A DNA stretch of 64,000 nt from Tamarix chinensis (lineage: Eukaryota > Streptophyta > Magnoliopsida > Caryophyllales > Tamaricaceae): NCBI GenBank assembly GCA_030549775.1, contig CM060176.1, positions 98,571,815-98,635,814 of the forward strand. Direction: 5' to 3'. Below the pieces are notes generated by a model that did not search any database, was not told the DNA's origin, and saw only the letters and a list, made by a program, of their open reading frames with translations. Positions 1 through 10,813 of this stretch are shown piece by piece (position 1 is the stretch's first letter; every line of letters begins with the position of its first letter). Position numbers and translations under genes: made by a program.

Positions 1-388
1 GACCCTTGTCTCAAAGAATAAATTTTATTGTAAAGTTCTTGGGTTTAAGAAGGTGGTAAAAACCTCTCCCTCATCAATTTTTTCATTTTTTTCCATCTCC
101 TCACCTTGGACTTTCCCTTTTTTCTCTCTTTTGCGTACCAAGTTTTCCCACCACAGGGAAACATGTCCTTTTAGCTTAAGGACCGCTACCTTGAAAGACT
201 TCTTATCATCATAAGATTTGGCATCAAACATCCTATTACACCTCAACTCCCAATCCAAAAATTCTTCCAAATTATGTGACCCATCAAACTCCAGAATCTC
301 TATTTTGATATCATGAGAAGACTCCTTTATAACATTCTCCTTACTTGTAACCTATGAGACTCACTAGAATAAGAACTAAAATTACTAG
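1..388 (-). pseudogene. Ty3/gypsy gag fragment, downstream part
   Basis: Minus-strand reading gives a retrotransposon Gag core: a stretch ending EFDGSHNLEEFLDWE, then CNRMFDAKSYDDKKSFKVA and the hallmark LWWENL, followed by a charged Lys/Glu-rich tail. In Ty3/gypsy elements this part of Gag forms the capsid-like shell. The open stretch lies at 25-270. Upstream of it (about 300-340) the frame shifts, so the gene is broken. It runs off the left edge of the window. The matching N-terminal part lies at 5793-6022; the two are separated by the LTR insertion at 394-5787. The gag assignment is from motif recognition; the lineage is not resolved. Confidence 0.75.
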
Positions 389-393
389 CTTCT
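389..393. repeat. target-site duplication CTTCT (left)
   Basis: Five bases directly before TGTAACACC. They are repeated exactly at 5788-5792 directly after TATTACA. A 5-bp duplication is typical of integrase-mediated LTR insertion. Confidence 0.85.
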
Positions 394-798
394 TGTAACA
401 CCCCCAAATTTCACTCCTGAAAATTTTTTTTTTGAAAGATTAAAGCGGAAGTTAGGAGTGAATTTGGGAAATGTTACCGCCACATCTAACACAAGATAAA
501 TGTCAACCATCTATCTCATGTTAGATGCAAGGCTAAAATCTGTCAAACAATTAAATCTGAATTTCAAATCCCATCAAACAATTAAATCCGAATAGTAAAC
601 ACTTATCAGAATACGAGAAATTTAAAGTCAATTACAAAACCCTTAGAAATCTGAAAACAATACTTGCAACTTCCAAAGGTGAATACAATTAAACAAAATA
701 AATCTCCAAGGATAAATATCCGGATCGCCTACTCACTCAAGTCAAGCCTTCCACCCCAAAACAGTATCCGATCTTAACCTGCACAAGAGGTCTGCTCC

Positions 799-811
799 CC
801 ACCATCGGTGG
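799..811. other. CCACC-ATC-GGTGG hairpin in conserved LTR block
   Basis: A perfect 5-bp stem with a 3-base loop, inside a block (about 727-870) that is nearly identical in the LTR at 61472 (61772-61925; hairpin 61856-61868). It is followed by the CAGTAC motif at 845-862. Confidence 0.6.
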
Positions 812-1178
812 ATCATCACAGGACACATTCAACCAGTGTAGTATCAGTACGGGTCCAATACTGAGTAAGTCTCGCTACCCTACCTTATAGGAGAGATATC
901 ATCAAGTGCATATTAAATTGTAGTACAATACGTTAATACAATATCATACATACTCACAACCCACAGCATGAATCTTGCCATACACTCATAGTAACATATA
1001 AAACATATGCAACATCCCATTTAACATATAAGCGTGGTATAACCGAAATAATAAGTGACTCATTATGCACATAAACAACATGTGGTAATACATATAGTAG
1101 AAGCTGGTCATAGTCCAATTAGACTTATTCATTATTGTCATTAATAGTATATTCGTTCCACACATATTCTTTAATAAT

Positions 1179-1355
1179 CCATGTAAGTACGGGAGCCCCA
1201 CTATTATAGCCGGTGGACCAGAAAGTAAACGCACAGGGCAGAACGCCTCTGATCCACTATTATAGCCGGTGGACCGGAAAATAAACACACAGGGCAAAAC
1301 GCCTCTGATCCACTATTATAGCCGGTGGACCGGATCACAGCCCCGACTTACATGG
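1179..1355. repeat. hairpin cassette 1a (three CCACTATTATAGCCGGTGG units)
   Basis: Three units of CCACTATTATAGCCGGTGG are enclosed by the perfect inverted repeat CCATGTAAGT (1179-1188) and ACTTACATGG (1346-1355). The stem is extended inward by CGGG/CCCG after a one-base bulge. The units are separated by spacers containing CACAGGGCARAACGCCTCTGA. The compensating changes in other copies are described in the findings. Confidence 0.8.
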
Positions 1356-1430
1356 TGTTTCGCTGTAAGTACTTAGTATTTTCCCTATGGATTACTTCAT
1401 TCAGATTCATTCAACGCATTCTTTATTAGT

Positions 1431-1551
1431 CCATGTGAGCGCGGGAGCCCCACTATTATAGCCGGTGGACCGGAAGATATACGCACAGGGCAGAACGCCT
1501 CTGATCCACTATTATAGCCGGTGGACCGGATCACAGCCCCGACTCACATGG
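1431..1551. repeat. hairpin cassette 1b (two units)
   Basis: The arms are CCATGTGAG (1431-1439) and CTCACATGG (1543-1551), a perfect 9-bp stem. Relative to cassette 1a, one A-T pair has become G-C through changes in both arms. Inner stem CGGG/CCCG. Confidence 0.8.
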
Positions 1552-1606
1552 TGTTTCGCTTTAAGTACTTAGTATCTTTCCCATGGATTAACTTATACGT
1601 TTGGTT

Positions 1607-1779
1607 TGTCGAGCACGAGATCCCCCACTATTATAGCCGGTGGACCGGAAGATATCGCACAGGGCAGAACGCCTCTGATCCACTATTATAGCCGGTGGAC
1701 CGGAAAATAATCGCACAGGGCAAAACGCCTCTGATCCACTATTATAGCCGGTGGACCGGATCACAGGCTCGGCTCGACA
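1607..1779. repeat. hairpin cassette 1c (three units)
   Basis: The arms are TGTCGAGC (1607-1614) and GCTCGACA (1772-1779), a perfect 8-bp stem. The inner stem is CGAG/CTCG, again after one bulged base. Three CCACTATTATAGCCGGTGG units lie inside. Confidence 0.8.
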
Positions 1780-2329
1780 TCTTTCGCTTTACGTGATTAA
1801 TGTCTTATCAGTGTCTTATTGAATTCACATCACGCCCTTGACATGCATAAATCATTCACTTCATACTTACACATCACAAACAATGAAATTCCACATTCAT
1901 AACTACACTTAATCAATAATACACATGATAACACCAAACAACTCTAAGCAGCCATAACGAACCCTAATTGACCACACCAAACCATGCCTTAACCCTATTT
2001 TACCATAACAACCATACTTAGCCATCCCAAACCTTAATTACCCTCAACAATTCACAATTAGCTACTCCAACCCTACTTAATCACAACGACCCAGAGTTAA
2101 TCACTCCAAACCCTAATTCTGTCTCCTCCAAACCCTTATAACACTCCACGCACTATTCCCCGTCCAAAATAGTTAAACACCCAAATAATACTTGCATTAC
2201 CTTCCTTACACCCCAAATCAGCCTTTCATAGGTAAATTTTGCTCCCACGCAGACGTTACGCATCCCATGCAACCTCTCGAACTTTTCACACAAACCCTAA
2301 ATCCCATACAATCATTAATTTCCATGCAA

Positions 2330-2490
2330 AACTCTAACTCCACCATACAAACCCTAATACCACCATACAAGCATTATTACCACCACACAACCCGTAACAC
2401 CACCATACAAACCCTAATACCACCATAAGCCATTAATACCACCATACCAACCATAATACCACCATGCAAACCCTAATTTCCCCCATGCAA
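2330..2490. repeat. 20-bp minisatellite ACCACCATACAAACCCTAAT
   Basis: Roughly eight diverged tandem copies of a unit near ACCACCATACAAACCCTAAT. The same array occurs at 62850-63010 on the same strand and in reverse at 61070-61160, in two other LTR copies, so it belongs to the LTR. Confidence 0.7.
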
Positions 2491-2905
2491 CCTTAATTTA
2501 TTCCCACTCCTTTGTTTATTTAATTCCACCTTCTCCTCATCGTCTCACAAATGGTGAACTCCTTAGGTCATCCACACCTATGTTAGCCGACGTACTTCCC
2601 TTTGGTTATTTTAACCGCTTATTTTTCTTTTTCAAGTCCCCACTTCACCACACTTCCTCACATAACCCAGCATGCATGTCGTAGGGTCACATCACATCAC
2701 ATCACATCATTCTTGTTCCACAACATATTAGTACACAAAGACGAGAACACGGGGACGTACCTCGGTTCCATGCTGCGCTACACAAATACACAGATAATAC
2801 ACATGATTATAGCATACAACCGCACAAAGCATACAAGACAGGTAAATCATGCGATGCACCCAAGTGGCCTTAGTTACGTCCTTACGAAATACCCATAAGT
2901 AGAGG

Positions 2906-2924
2906 TAAGTATAGAACTTACCTG
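2906..2924. other. GGTAAGT/ACTTACC hairpin in LTR copy 1
   Basis: On the plus strand the sequence reads GGTAAGT-atagA-ACTTACC, a perfect 7-bp inverted repeat with a 5-base loop. On the sense (minus) strand it follows GGATCCA and looks like a splice donor (CAGGTAAGT). The diverged copy on the plus strand near 49862-49878 keeps a similar GTGAGT...ACTTACC. Confidence 0.5.
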
Positions 2925-3399
2925 GATCCAAAGCTAGCTATACGAAAAGAGAGGGAGAGGGATCCCTAGTTCGTGGGTCCACGAGAAAGCTTTCCTAGAT
3001 CCGATAGAAATCGAAAACTAAATTAGAAACTATTCTATCAATCAATAATCCATATATTTTAATTAAATAAACACAAACGACACAAATGATCCTTCTTAGA
3101 AAACGTGTCCAAAAATTAAAACTCAAAAGCATAGCTCTATTAAAAATTAAGGTTAAAACTAAATCGAACATATTAATACAATTATCCTTTGGGACATTTC
3201 AACTTAATTTGGAAATCCCGAGAAAGAATAATCGATCATAAGGTAATTTATCGAAAATAACTTACTTATTAGATTTTACAACTAAATAGGTAACCCAACC
3301 ATTTACTTAGAACCAAATCCAAACCGATTAGGTTAAAACAGAATTTAAATGGTTTAAAACCCAAAGATAGAATTCAATTAGATAAAATACCCATAGCAT

Positions 3400-4330
3400 A
3401 ATCAATTTTATAAAATCATCCCCGAAAATTAGGGTTTTTAATACTTAAACCACAAATCGGCCAAATCACTTTAATTACCTCAAATTGATAGTTTTAAAAC
3501 ACAATTAAACTAATTTTAGATAAATCTAGACAATCAAATTCGACAAATGATCTTCCGATAAATCAATTCCAGATGATCAATTTTCAAAATTAGGGTTTTA
3601 AAGCCCACGACATAAACTCATGTAATTCAAATCAATTAATCCTAATTAAAGGTATTTGAATACCATTAGGATCATTTCAACTACTTTTATAAATTTAATT
3701 TTAGAAAACAACTATACAAATAACCAATTTCATAATCTCACTTAAAAATCTAGGGTTTTAAGCCTGAAAATATGATTAGGTAAAATTATACAAATTTAAT
3801 CAAATTGAATGTTTAGAAATGCAATTAAACACATTTTATAACATATCAAATAATCAATTGCTCAAAACTAATAAAAGAAATACACAATTTAGCCCAATTA
3901 GGGTTTTTGAGCTCGGAACGCAAATCCGATTAATTCTTGCCAAAGCATATCAATTGACGGTTTAAAAATGTAATTAAACATATTCTAATGTAATTTGTAT
4001 AGTCAATTGAATAAAATAACTCGGTTACACAATTCAATTTAAACCCGCGGGAGTTTTGACCTAAAAATCCAATTCCGATCAATTACGCATAATTTTCCCA
4101 AATCGACACTTCTAATATAAAATTAAATACATTTTAAACGATACTATAAAATCAATTGAGCGGAACGGCTCAATTATACGACCCAATTTCATTACACCCA
4201 AAATTTGACCTAGGAATCAAATTCCGATAAAACCTGCATAAATTTCTCAAATTGACGGTTCCAAAATGAAATTGGATACATTTTAAAACATATTGTATAA
4301 TCAATTTATCCGAAATCGTAAAAACGGGCG
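3400..4330. repeat. about 150-bp tandem repeat inside LTR copy 1
   Basis: Recurring blocks of the form AATTGACGGTT...AATTAAA-CATTTTA recur near 3482, 3670, 3801, 3951, 4104 and 4250, a spacing of about 130-190 bases (mostly near 150). The same array, in reverse orientation, is present at 48440-49320 in LTR copy C. Confidence 0.7.
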
Positions 4331-5787
4331 GATCCAAAAAATTTGGGCATAAGCCGGCTAAAAATCCAATTTTTCCAAAATCTCAACATAACCATACAAT
4401 TAACCTATCCAAATCAATCTTACAGCATATACATACATAAACAAAAAATCAATTTAGCTTTTTATAAGCTAATTCATACCCAATTAATCAAAACAAGGTT
4501 AGGGTTTTTCGGAAATTATACCAAACGAAAAATAGACAAATCGGGGCAAAGGAAGGCCGGGGAAGCTTCGTCGGCGGCTAAGGACTGCTCGCCGGTGATC
4601 GCCCGAGCTCGCCGGTGACCGGGCGGTAGCGCAAGCGGTGCGGCTCGTTGCTGCTGCGCTCTGCCGCCGCTACTGCTCCTGTGCGCTACTGGGCGTGGCT
4701 TCGACTGCTGCTGTTGAGTCGACGGTGCTGGTCGGCAGTTGGAGGCCGACGATGGACGAGGGGGGAGCAGGGAGGAGGAGCTGGGGAGAAGGGGTGGCTG
4801 GCTAGGGTTTGGGGTTGCGTAGAGGGCAGTAGGTCGGGAGCAGCAGGGAAGGAAAGAAAGGGAAGAAGAAGAGGGAAAAAGAAAAAGGGAGAGGGGGCGG
4901 TCCGACGGGTGCGGGCTTCTCTTTTTTTTTTTTTTATTTACAAACACAAGTAAAAGTAAAATACTAATTATTTAAAATTTTTATCAAAAGATTTTATCTA
5001 AATTTTATTTAACAAACTTTATTTCAAAACAATCCGAAAGTTTAAAATTAATAAAAAGATGTAGAAAGAATTTCAGAAATATTTTCGGGAGAATTTATCA
5101 ACGAACGTAAATATTTATATCATTTACGAAATATATTAGAAGACCCCAAAGTAATATTTAAAAACATATAATAAAATATTTAAGTCAAATTCTAATGAAT
5201 CAAGATTAATTTAAATAATTTCCGAAATCCATTTTCCGCAACCCAAAAGCATAAAACGAAATAAAATTAATTCCATAAAGGAATTCATAAATAAACTCTG
5301 AAAATATCTTCAATTTAAAACTTTCCGAAAATATTAGCGATTACCGAAAACGAATAAATTTAAAGTCGGAAATATTTTCTACGGATAAAATTATTAAAAT
5401 AAATTTAACTATTTAAATAGAAATTCTATAATTCAAATAATATTTCGTTAACGAAATATAACTTCAAAACAAAGTCGTAATCACATAACGAAGATATAAT
5501 CGAAAACGAATTAAAAATATTAAAACTCAAAATACGAGAAAGAACGGGAATATATATTTTTAATTGAAGATCGAAATCATAAGAATATAATAAAATCATT
5601 GTCGTGAACGAATTTGTCTAGAATGGTTCGCAACGACAATGATTAATTACATTCAATTATGAACTCAAAATCATCGATAAATCCGTAAAACAAATCGAAA
5701 TTAAAATAATTAATTATTTACATCAAATTACGCTAATAAAATCATTAAACTTAATAAATCTGGATTTTAAAAATACGGGGTATTACA

Positions 5788-5792
5788 CTTCT
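5788..5792. repeat. target-site duplication CTTCT (right)
   Basis: Partner of 389-393; together they delimit LTR copy 1. Confidence 0.85.
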
Positions 5793-6022
5793 TCCTCTAG
5801 GTTTTGTTCCTCCCTTTCCACATGAAATGATGGGACTCTTCGTAAGTGAGGAATGCTAGCATTTGAGGTAAATGATTCCAAAATGCCTAGCACTCTCCTC
5901 ATGTATTCTTGTAGGGTCTCTATAGCCCCATATATTCTCAAGTTGTGTGTTTTTTCAAAACTCAAACCTCTAGGATCTTGTTGATTCTCTATGGTGGTTT
6001 CGAAAGAAAGAAGTGAAAACAA
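5793..6022 (-). pseudogene. Ty3/gypsy gag fragment, N-terminal part
   Basis: A minus-strand ORF with a leader containing AIETLQEYMRRVLGILESF and an acidic end (REEQNLEEE). It is the upstream continuation of the gag at 1-388 once the LTR insertion at 394-5787 is removed: reading continues through the duplicated CTTCT before the frame is lost. I found no motif of its own; the call rests on position between the PBS and the Gag core. Immediately upstream (6023-6420) the minus strand is a low-complexity CCA/ACC-rich leader. Confidence 0.55.
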
Positions 6023-6422
6023 GTATGCAAATGTGGGGTGAGGGTCGAATAGGGGGATTTTTTTTTGTGGTGTTTAGTTTGAATTGGGTGTGGGAGGGTA
6101 AGCAAGGTTCAAAGGGGGTAAGGTGGGGGATGGTGGTTCAAATGGTGGCAGTGTTAGATGAAAATGTGGCCAAAAAATGGGAAGAAAAATGGTGGTGATC
6201 GATGCTAAGGTGATAGTGGACGATTTTTTTTTGGTGAAAAAATGGGGGGGGGGGGTTTATGGTGGTTTAAGTGGTGGCAGGGTGGATAAAAAATGGGGAT
6301 TTAATGGGGTCAAAAATGAGGTTGGAAAATGGTGGTAATGGTTTGAAAATGGGGCTGGAAAATGGTGGTATAATGTGCTAAAAAATGAGAGAAAACAAAA
6401 GACCCAACTTTATCAACCTTGA

Positions 6423-6434
6423 GCTTTGATACCA
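6423..6434 (-). other. primer binding site, initiator tRNA-Met type
   Basis: The minus strand reads TGGTATCAAAGC, one base off the common plant retrotransposon PBS TGGTATCAGAGC. Three bases separate it from a TG...-type LTR end beginning at 6438. It marks the 5' side of the gypsy remnant read on the minus strand. Confidence 0.7.
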
Positions 6435-6437
6435 ATT

Positions 6438-6790
6438 TGATACATAAAATGCTAAACAAATTGGGTATTGCTAAGAGTTGATGATGGAACTTGGGTTTAG
6501 CTCCAAAAAAAGAGAAAATAGAAGAGAGGATGAGATGGGAAAAAGATTTGATATTTAAGTAACCATTGAAATCAAATCCTTACAATCACCATTTAAGATA
6601 ACAACTCTTAAGATAAAGATTATAAGATTTTGTAAAACTTAACAAACCATGCACTAGGTTGGTTGAAAAGAAAACACATAACTTGGGGTTTATACCCATA
6701 TAAGAGTATAAGAAGTTGAGAAAATTACAACCAACCCTTAGGTAACCATAAGGGTTCAATTTAACCAAACACTACCCCTAATGCATGCTA
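6438..6790 (-). mobile_element. probable 5' LTR of the gypsy remnant (outer end unresolved)
   Basis: Begins directly beside the PBS with TGATACATAAAATGC (plus strand), as an LTR end should. The far end is a guess, because no second LTR or target duplication is visible in the window; the true LTR may be shorter or longer. Confidence 0.4.
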
Positions 6791-7389
6791 ACTATGGTAG
6801 AACTCAAACAATCAGTATTGGAGCTGATGTTTTGAGCCTGCTATCATCTATTTCCCATGCACTAATTGTTACATTAGGTTTACAAGTTAATAATTATGAC
6901 TTAGAAAATATAAATTACAAGAAAAAGGAAAACTAGTACATTACTCATGCATTAACTAGATGGAAAAATAAACCTTCCCCAAGACCCTCATTTGGCCTGT
7001 TTCTTTGGCTACTTTTTAGGATATTAACTCCCCTTAATTAATGCTAATTAATTTCTTGGAAAAAGCCAAAACATAACTCCAAAATCTGCTACAAAAGTGA
7101 AGTGGTTGCATGCTTGTGATTTTCAAATAATGTGTGCTCCACGTGTTGACTTTTGCAAGATGATGGACGAATCTTGCATGGATTTTCAAGCTATATTTTT
7201 GAGCCATGATAAAGACAAAGAAGGTGGTGATTTGATGGATTATAATTGTTTTTGCATGGCTTGCATGACTCCATATAATCTAGCTTATAATTTACTCCAA
7301 GTAAGCAGAGTTTTTTATTCTTCTAACTTAGAAAAATTTGCGAAAAGATTATTGTCATCACATGAGGGGTGCTCCTGTATCAATATACT
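6791..7389. other. unassigned stretch
   Basis: No recognisable gene. A 99-codon plus-strand ORF (7097-7396) is Cys-rich in its middle but matches no family I know and has no supporting context, so it is not called. Confidence 0.4.
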
Positions 7390-7450
7390 ATATTGATTTA
7401 AGCAGTCATATCAATCATTATAACACTCCACTCAATTTGGGAGTATTATA
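7390..7450. repeat. dispersed 60-bp palindromic repeat, copy 1
   Basis: A stretch with TATAACACTCC...GGGAGTATTATA arms, closely similar to 12633-12693 in the same orientation. The minus strand resembles the end of copia-type internal DNA running into an LTR (GGAGTGTTATAA), so these may be LTR-end fragments. The copies lie on either side of the DUF642 gene. Confidence 0.5.
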
Positions 7451-8695
7451 CTTTATCATTATAAAAAATATATAATTGCAATAATAAAGTCATTGTAAAA
7501 ATTTAAACTTAAAACTTCAACAACCATCTTTGTCATTGTGAAAATATACAATTACAACACAATAACTTATTTAAACACTGTTGTAATAAACGACTTGTGA
7601 AACATTTAATCGATGTCCATAAATTATGCCATATACATATGTCCCACTTAAATCAATATAACCAAAATATATAAAAACTATTCTTAACATATATATCAAG
7701 AAAAAATTATCAAATTGAACAAAAACTTACTAGAATTCTGCTTGGCAATTAGAGATTTAATTGTGCCAATGGATGCCAAGACAAATTAGGACTTGGCAAT
7801 TGATATAATTAGACGGGGCTAACATAATGGACATAAGATTGGGAGTTGGAGAAGTTAGCGGTAACAAAGGATGAATGAGTTGAGGATGGAGAACAAAGAA
7901 GCAAATAGTAGACAATGAATAAAATCATGAACAAATTAACGCAGAGGATAGGAAAAAACAGATGAGAGAGAATTAGGGTTATGGAAAGTTGGTCTAATTT
8001 TGTTTATAATCTTTTTATTACTTTTTTCTTCTTTTTCATTTTTTGTATGGTTTGCAACAAATAGATGTTGTTGTGGAAAATAATAGGTATACTGCAATCA
8101 ATATAGTCATTGCAATAAATTGATAAAATATTTGAAAAAAAAATCATTGCTAATAGTCATATGTATAACTTCCAACAATAATTATCGTTACAAAAATATT
8201 TTTCTTAATTTTCATCTTTGTGAGCATATTGTATATGATGAAGAAAAAAAATTAATATTCATAACAACAATGTTTAGCAACGACACTTAATCATTGTTGT
8301 CATAAGTCATTTTTCACAACAATAAAGTATAGACAATGCAAATAAATTTTTGATATTTTTTTTTGCAATAACTTATCATTGCATTAAAATAATCTAAATA
8401 TTTGCAATAAGTATAGTCATAATAAATTCAGTCAACATTTTGTAACAAAAAAAATTCATTGCAAAAATATTTGGTATATTGCAACATATAAATAATGTTG
8501 CAAATAAACCATCTCATATCAAAAATGAATGTCGCTGCAAAAAATTTCCTAATAATCACCATATAAATGAATTATTTTTGGCAATAACTTTTTGCAATGT
8601 TATAAAATTGTCGTTAACAAAAGAAATATTTTGCAACAACAAAATGTTGTAGTTACAAAAGTGTCATTGCTATAAAAGAATTTTCTTCTATTGTA
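7451..8695. mobile_element. possible non-autonomous CACTA-like remnant
   Basis: AT-rich DNA with many short copies, in both orientations, of motifs such as CATTGCAATAA, TTGCAACAA and CATTGTTGTCATAA. Clustered subterminal motifs of this kind are typical of En/Spm (CACTA) elements. The right side ends near TTTTCTTCTATTG, which resembles a decayed CACTA end (TTTTCTTGTAGTG). I could not find a convincing left end, target duplication or transposase. Confidence 0.35.
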
Positions 8696-8879
8696 AGAAC
8701 TGCAAACCACATTTAGTTTATTAAGCAACTTACAATAATTTCCTTCACCCACTAATGGTAATTTTCTAACTTAAAACATAAATATATAATATTTATAAAG
8801 ATGTCAATGTTTTTGTTTCTCTAATACTTAAATACTATAGTTTCTTGAACTAGTTATAGTAATCTTCTCTAAGGATCAC

Positions 8880-9300
8880 AATCGGATGGGTTTTACATGA
8901 AAATCGATAGTTTTTATCGATTGAATATATAAATAGATATGGATACGGATATGGTGGAAGGAAAAAATATACATTGGGTTTGTGTATAGATACGGGTAAG
9001 GGATCCTTAAATCCATATCTGTAACCGCATCCGTTTATCTGATAGGAAATTACAATTTTACCTTTCATTTATATAACTTTTAATATAATTTCAAAGGTTA
9101 AAAGTAAAAATATAATTAAACCCTAACAATCTAAGTATCTAATTCTAACCTTAGACTGTTTTTATCTTTAACCTAACGGATATATAAATGGATATGGATA
9201 TAGATATGGATATGAAGGAAGAGGAAAAATATCCGTTAGGTTTAAATACGGATATAAGTATAATTTTTTTTTATGGAGTTTGGATAATAGATAAAGGATA
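8880..9300. repeat. GGATAT/ATATCC-rich repeat pair
   Basis: Two direct, diverged copies of about 75 bases (around 8925-9005 and 9180-9260), both with GATATGGATA runs and a GGAAGGAAAAAATAT-like core. The composition resembles the terminal-inverted-repeat element at 33742-34368, but no terminal inverted repeat was found here. Confidence 0.45.
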
Positions 9301-10427
9301 CTTGACCCATTGTTATCCCTATTATTCTTTATCTGCTAAGAATAGTTTCTCTCCCCCAATTAGAGTAATCAAACTCTTCTCTTGACGTGAAGATTTAGAA
9401 TATATAGATGGGCATTTGACGGGCCTAGGAAAACATCAACGCGTAATGACGAAATCTTTGAAAGACAGTCACACAAATTCAACAAGATAAGGTCTAAGGT
9501 TTTTATTTTACATTTTTTTAAAACTAGAAGTAATCTTTTAAAATTTCCCAATTAACTCGGTCCATGGTCCATCTATGATCCATGTACGTATATAATACTA
9601 CTAACTACTTGTGTGTATAATATATAGAGCTTAATTTGTCGCTATATCTACGAAGGAACGCTCCAATCTCATTTATCCGTAGAAGTCAACGTATATAAAC
9701 AAATCGCTTGTTTACTGGAGCATATGAAAATTGAAAGTGATAGTAGGCCTTCATGATGAGACATAAGATCATGGTTCCAATCTTATCTTATGCATGTGGT
9801 TCAGGTACGTGCATCATCAGCAGTAACATGATACAGCCTTGAAGGTAACGCAGTACAATTTAAAAGCTTCATTGAAAACCCATAAACTTTCACGTTACCT
9901 GGGTTGAAACTCAGAGACGTGATAAGCGCTGGCAAAACAGGGACACATGCATGCAGTCGGATCATATGCACGGTCGCCGATGGACAACGGTAGGTCACGC
10001 TTCAGTCCAACCAACAAGTTCGAGCACAGATCCAGAAATCCAGCTTATAGAAATTACTAAATCGAGGCGAGTTGTACGCATCTCACGCCTGATTTAGTGG
10101 CTGCTCAACATGTTTACTCCGTCCGATAGTTTTCAATATTTTTTTGGGGGGGGGGGTGGGAGTTTTAACAGAATTCAAATCCGGATCATCCATATTACAT
10201 CATTAACGCGTGCGGATATTACATAAGATTTCTAATATGTAGATTAACTCATAAGAATTTGCTCCGATTTAAATAAAAAATCTTAGCTAGAAATAATTTG
10301 GAAAATAGTTTTAATCTAAAATCACAGCTTTTCAGCTGTAATTTTTTTCAAAAATATATACTATTATTAATTAATTTAATTTCTAAAGAAAATAAAACAG
10401 TCAATATACGGCAATGCAACGGTTAAC

Positions 10428-10431
<4 letters not shown>
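9301..10431. other. intergenic DNA upstream of DUF642 gene
   Basis: I see no gene or mobile-element signature. It includes a poly-G run near 10146-10156. Confidence 0.5.

Positions 10432-10465
<34 letters not shown>
10432..10465. repeat. (AT)n microsatellite
   Basis: About 17 uninterrupted AT dinucleotides, roughly 350 bases upstream of the DUF642 start codon. Confidence 0.9.
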
Positions 10466-10467
<2 letters not shown>

Positions 10468-10679
10468 ACAAACCATGCCTTAAACTCAAATCTTCGATAT
10501 CATCCGTACAGTAAATCTAGGGAAGAGAGTTTTACTATTTTTATGCATAGTCATTGCCGATTTGAATTCTGAGCAATGTGAGTGTTCATACGTCGGTGTG
10601 GATATAGTACTAAATGGCGTGCACACGAAAATATAAACAAATAAAAACTCACGTACGCACTGCTTGGTAGTGGCAGTGC

Positions 10680-10813
10680 GAGCTGGTTGTAGTTTAAATA
10701 CCCCTAGCTCGCCATATTTTCCCCTTTAGCCAGCGGGAAAGATCCGATCCAATTGGTTCTTCTCCTGTATGCTTCACTAGGTATTCACACACATGCAGCT
10801 GTAATTAGTTATA
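10680..10813 (+). promoter_or_regulatory. putative core promoter and 5' leader of the DUF642 gene
   Basis: A TATA-like TTTAAATA lies at about 10693-10702, some 110 bases before the ATG, followed by a pyrimidine-rich CCCCTTTAGCC stretch where transcription could start. The placement is inference from spacing only. Confidence 0.4.

Larger units (their letters stand above)
394..5787 (-). mobile_element. 5.4-kb solo-LTR-like element (LTR copy 1)
   Basis: The element starts TGTAACACCCCC and ends CGGGGTATTACA, giving TG...CA ends with short imperfect terminal inverted repeats. It is flanked by the perfect 5-bp duplication CTTCT (389-393 and 5788-5792), which splits a gypsy gag. No second copy of either end, PBS, PPT or coding domain is seen inside, so it looks like one very long LTR left after LTR-LTR recombination. 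By comparison with copies that carry a PBS, its sense strand is minus. Sense order: AT-rich 5' end (5787-4960), pyrimidine-rich GC-richer stretch (4930-4500), 150-bp minisatellite (4330-3400), 20-bp array (2490-2330), hairpin cassettes (1779-1179), conserved 3' end (870-394). Confidence 0.85.

Noticed and set aside
1179..1779. CRISPR-like array
   Set aside because: Short repeats with regular spacers, but the spacers are also repeated, the host is a plant, and the block is an LTR module with inverted arms.
2330..2490. Interstitial telomere (AAACCCTAA words)
   Set aside because: CCCTAA words occur once per 20-bp unit of an LTR minisatellite and are never in a 7-bp tandem array.
4516..4947. 143-codon minus-strand frame and 101-codon plus-strand frame at 4648-4953
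   Set aside because: Both lie in the GC-richer purine/pyrimidine block of LTR copy 1 and overlap each other; low-complexity, no homology recognised.
7097..7396. 99-codon Cys-rich ORF
   Set aside because: No recognisable family, no intron or promoter context; plausible by chance in AT-rich DNA.
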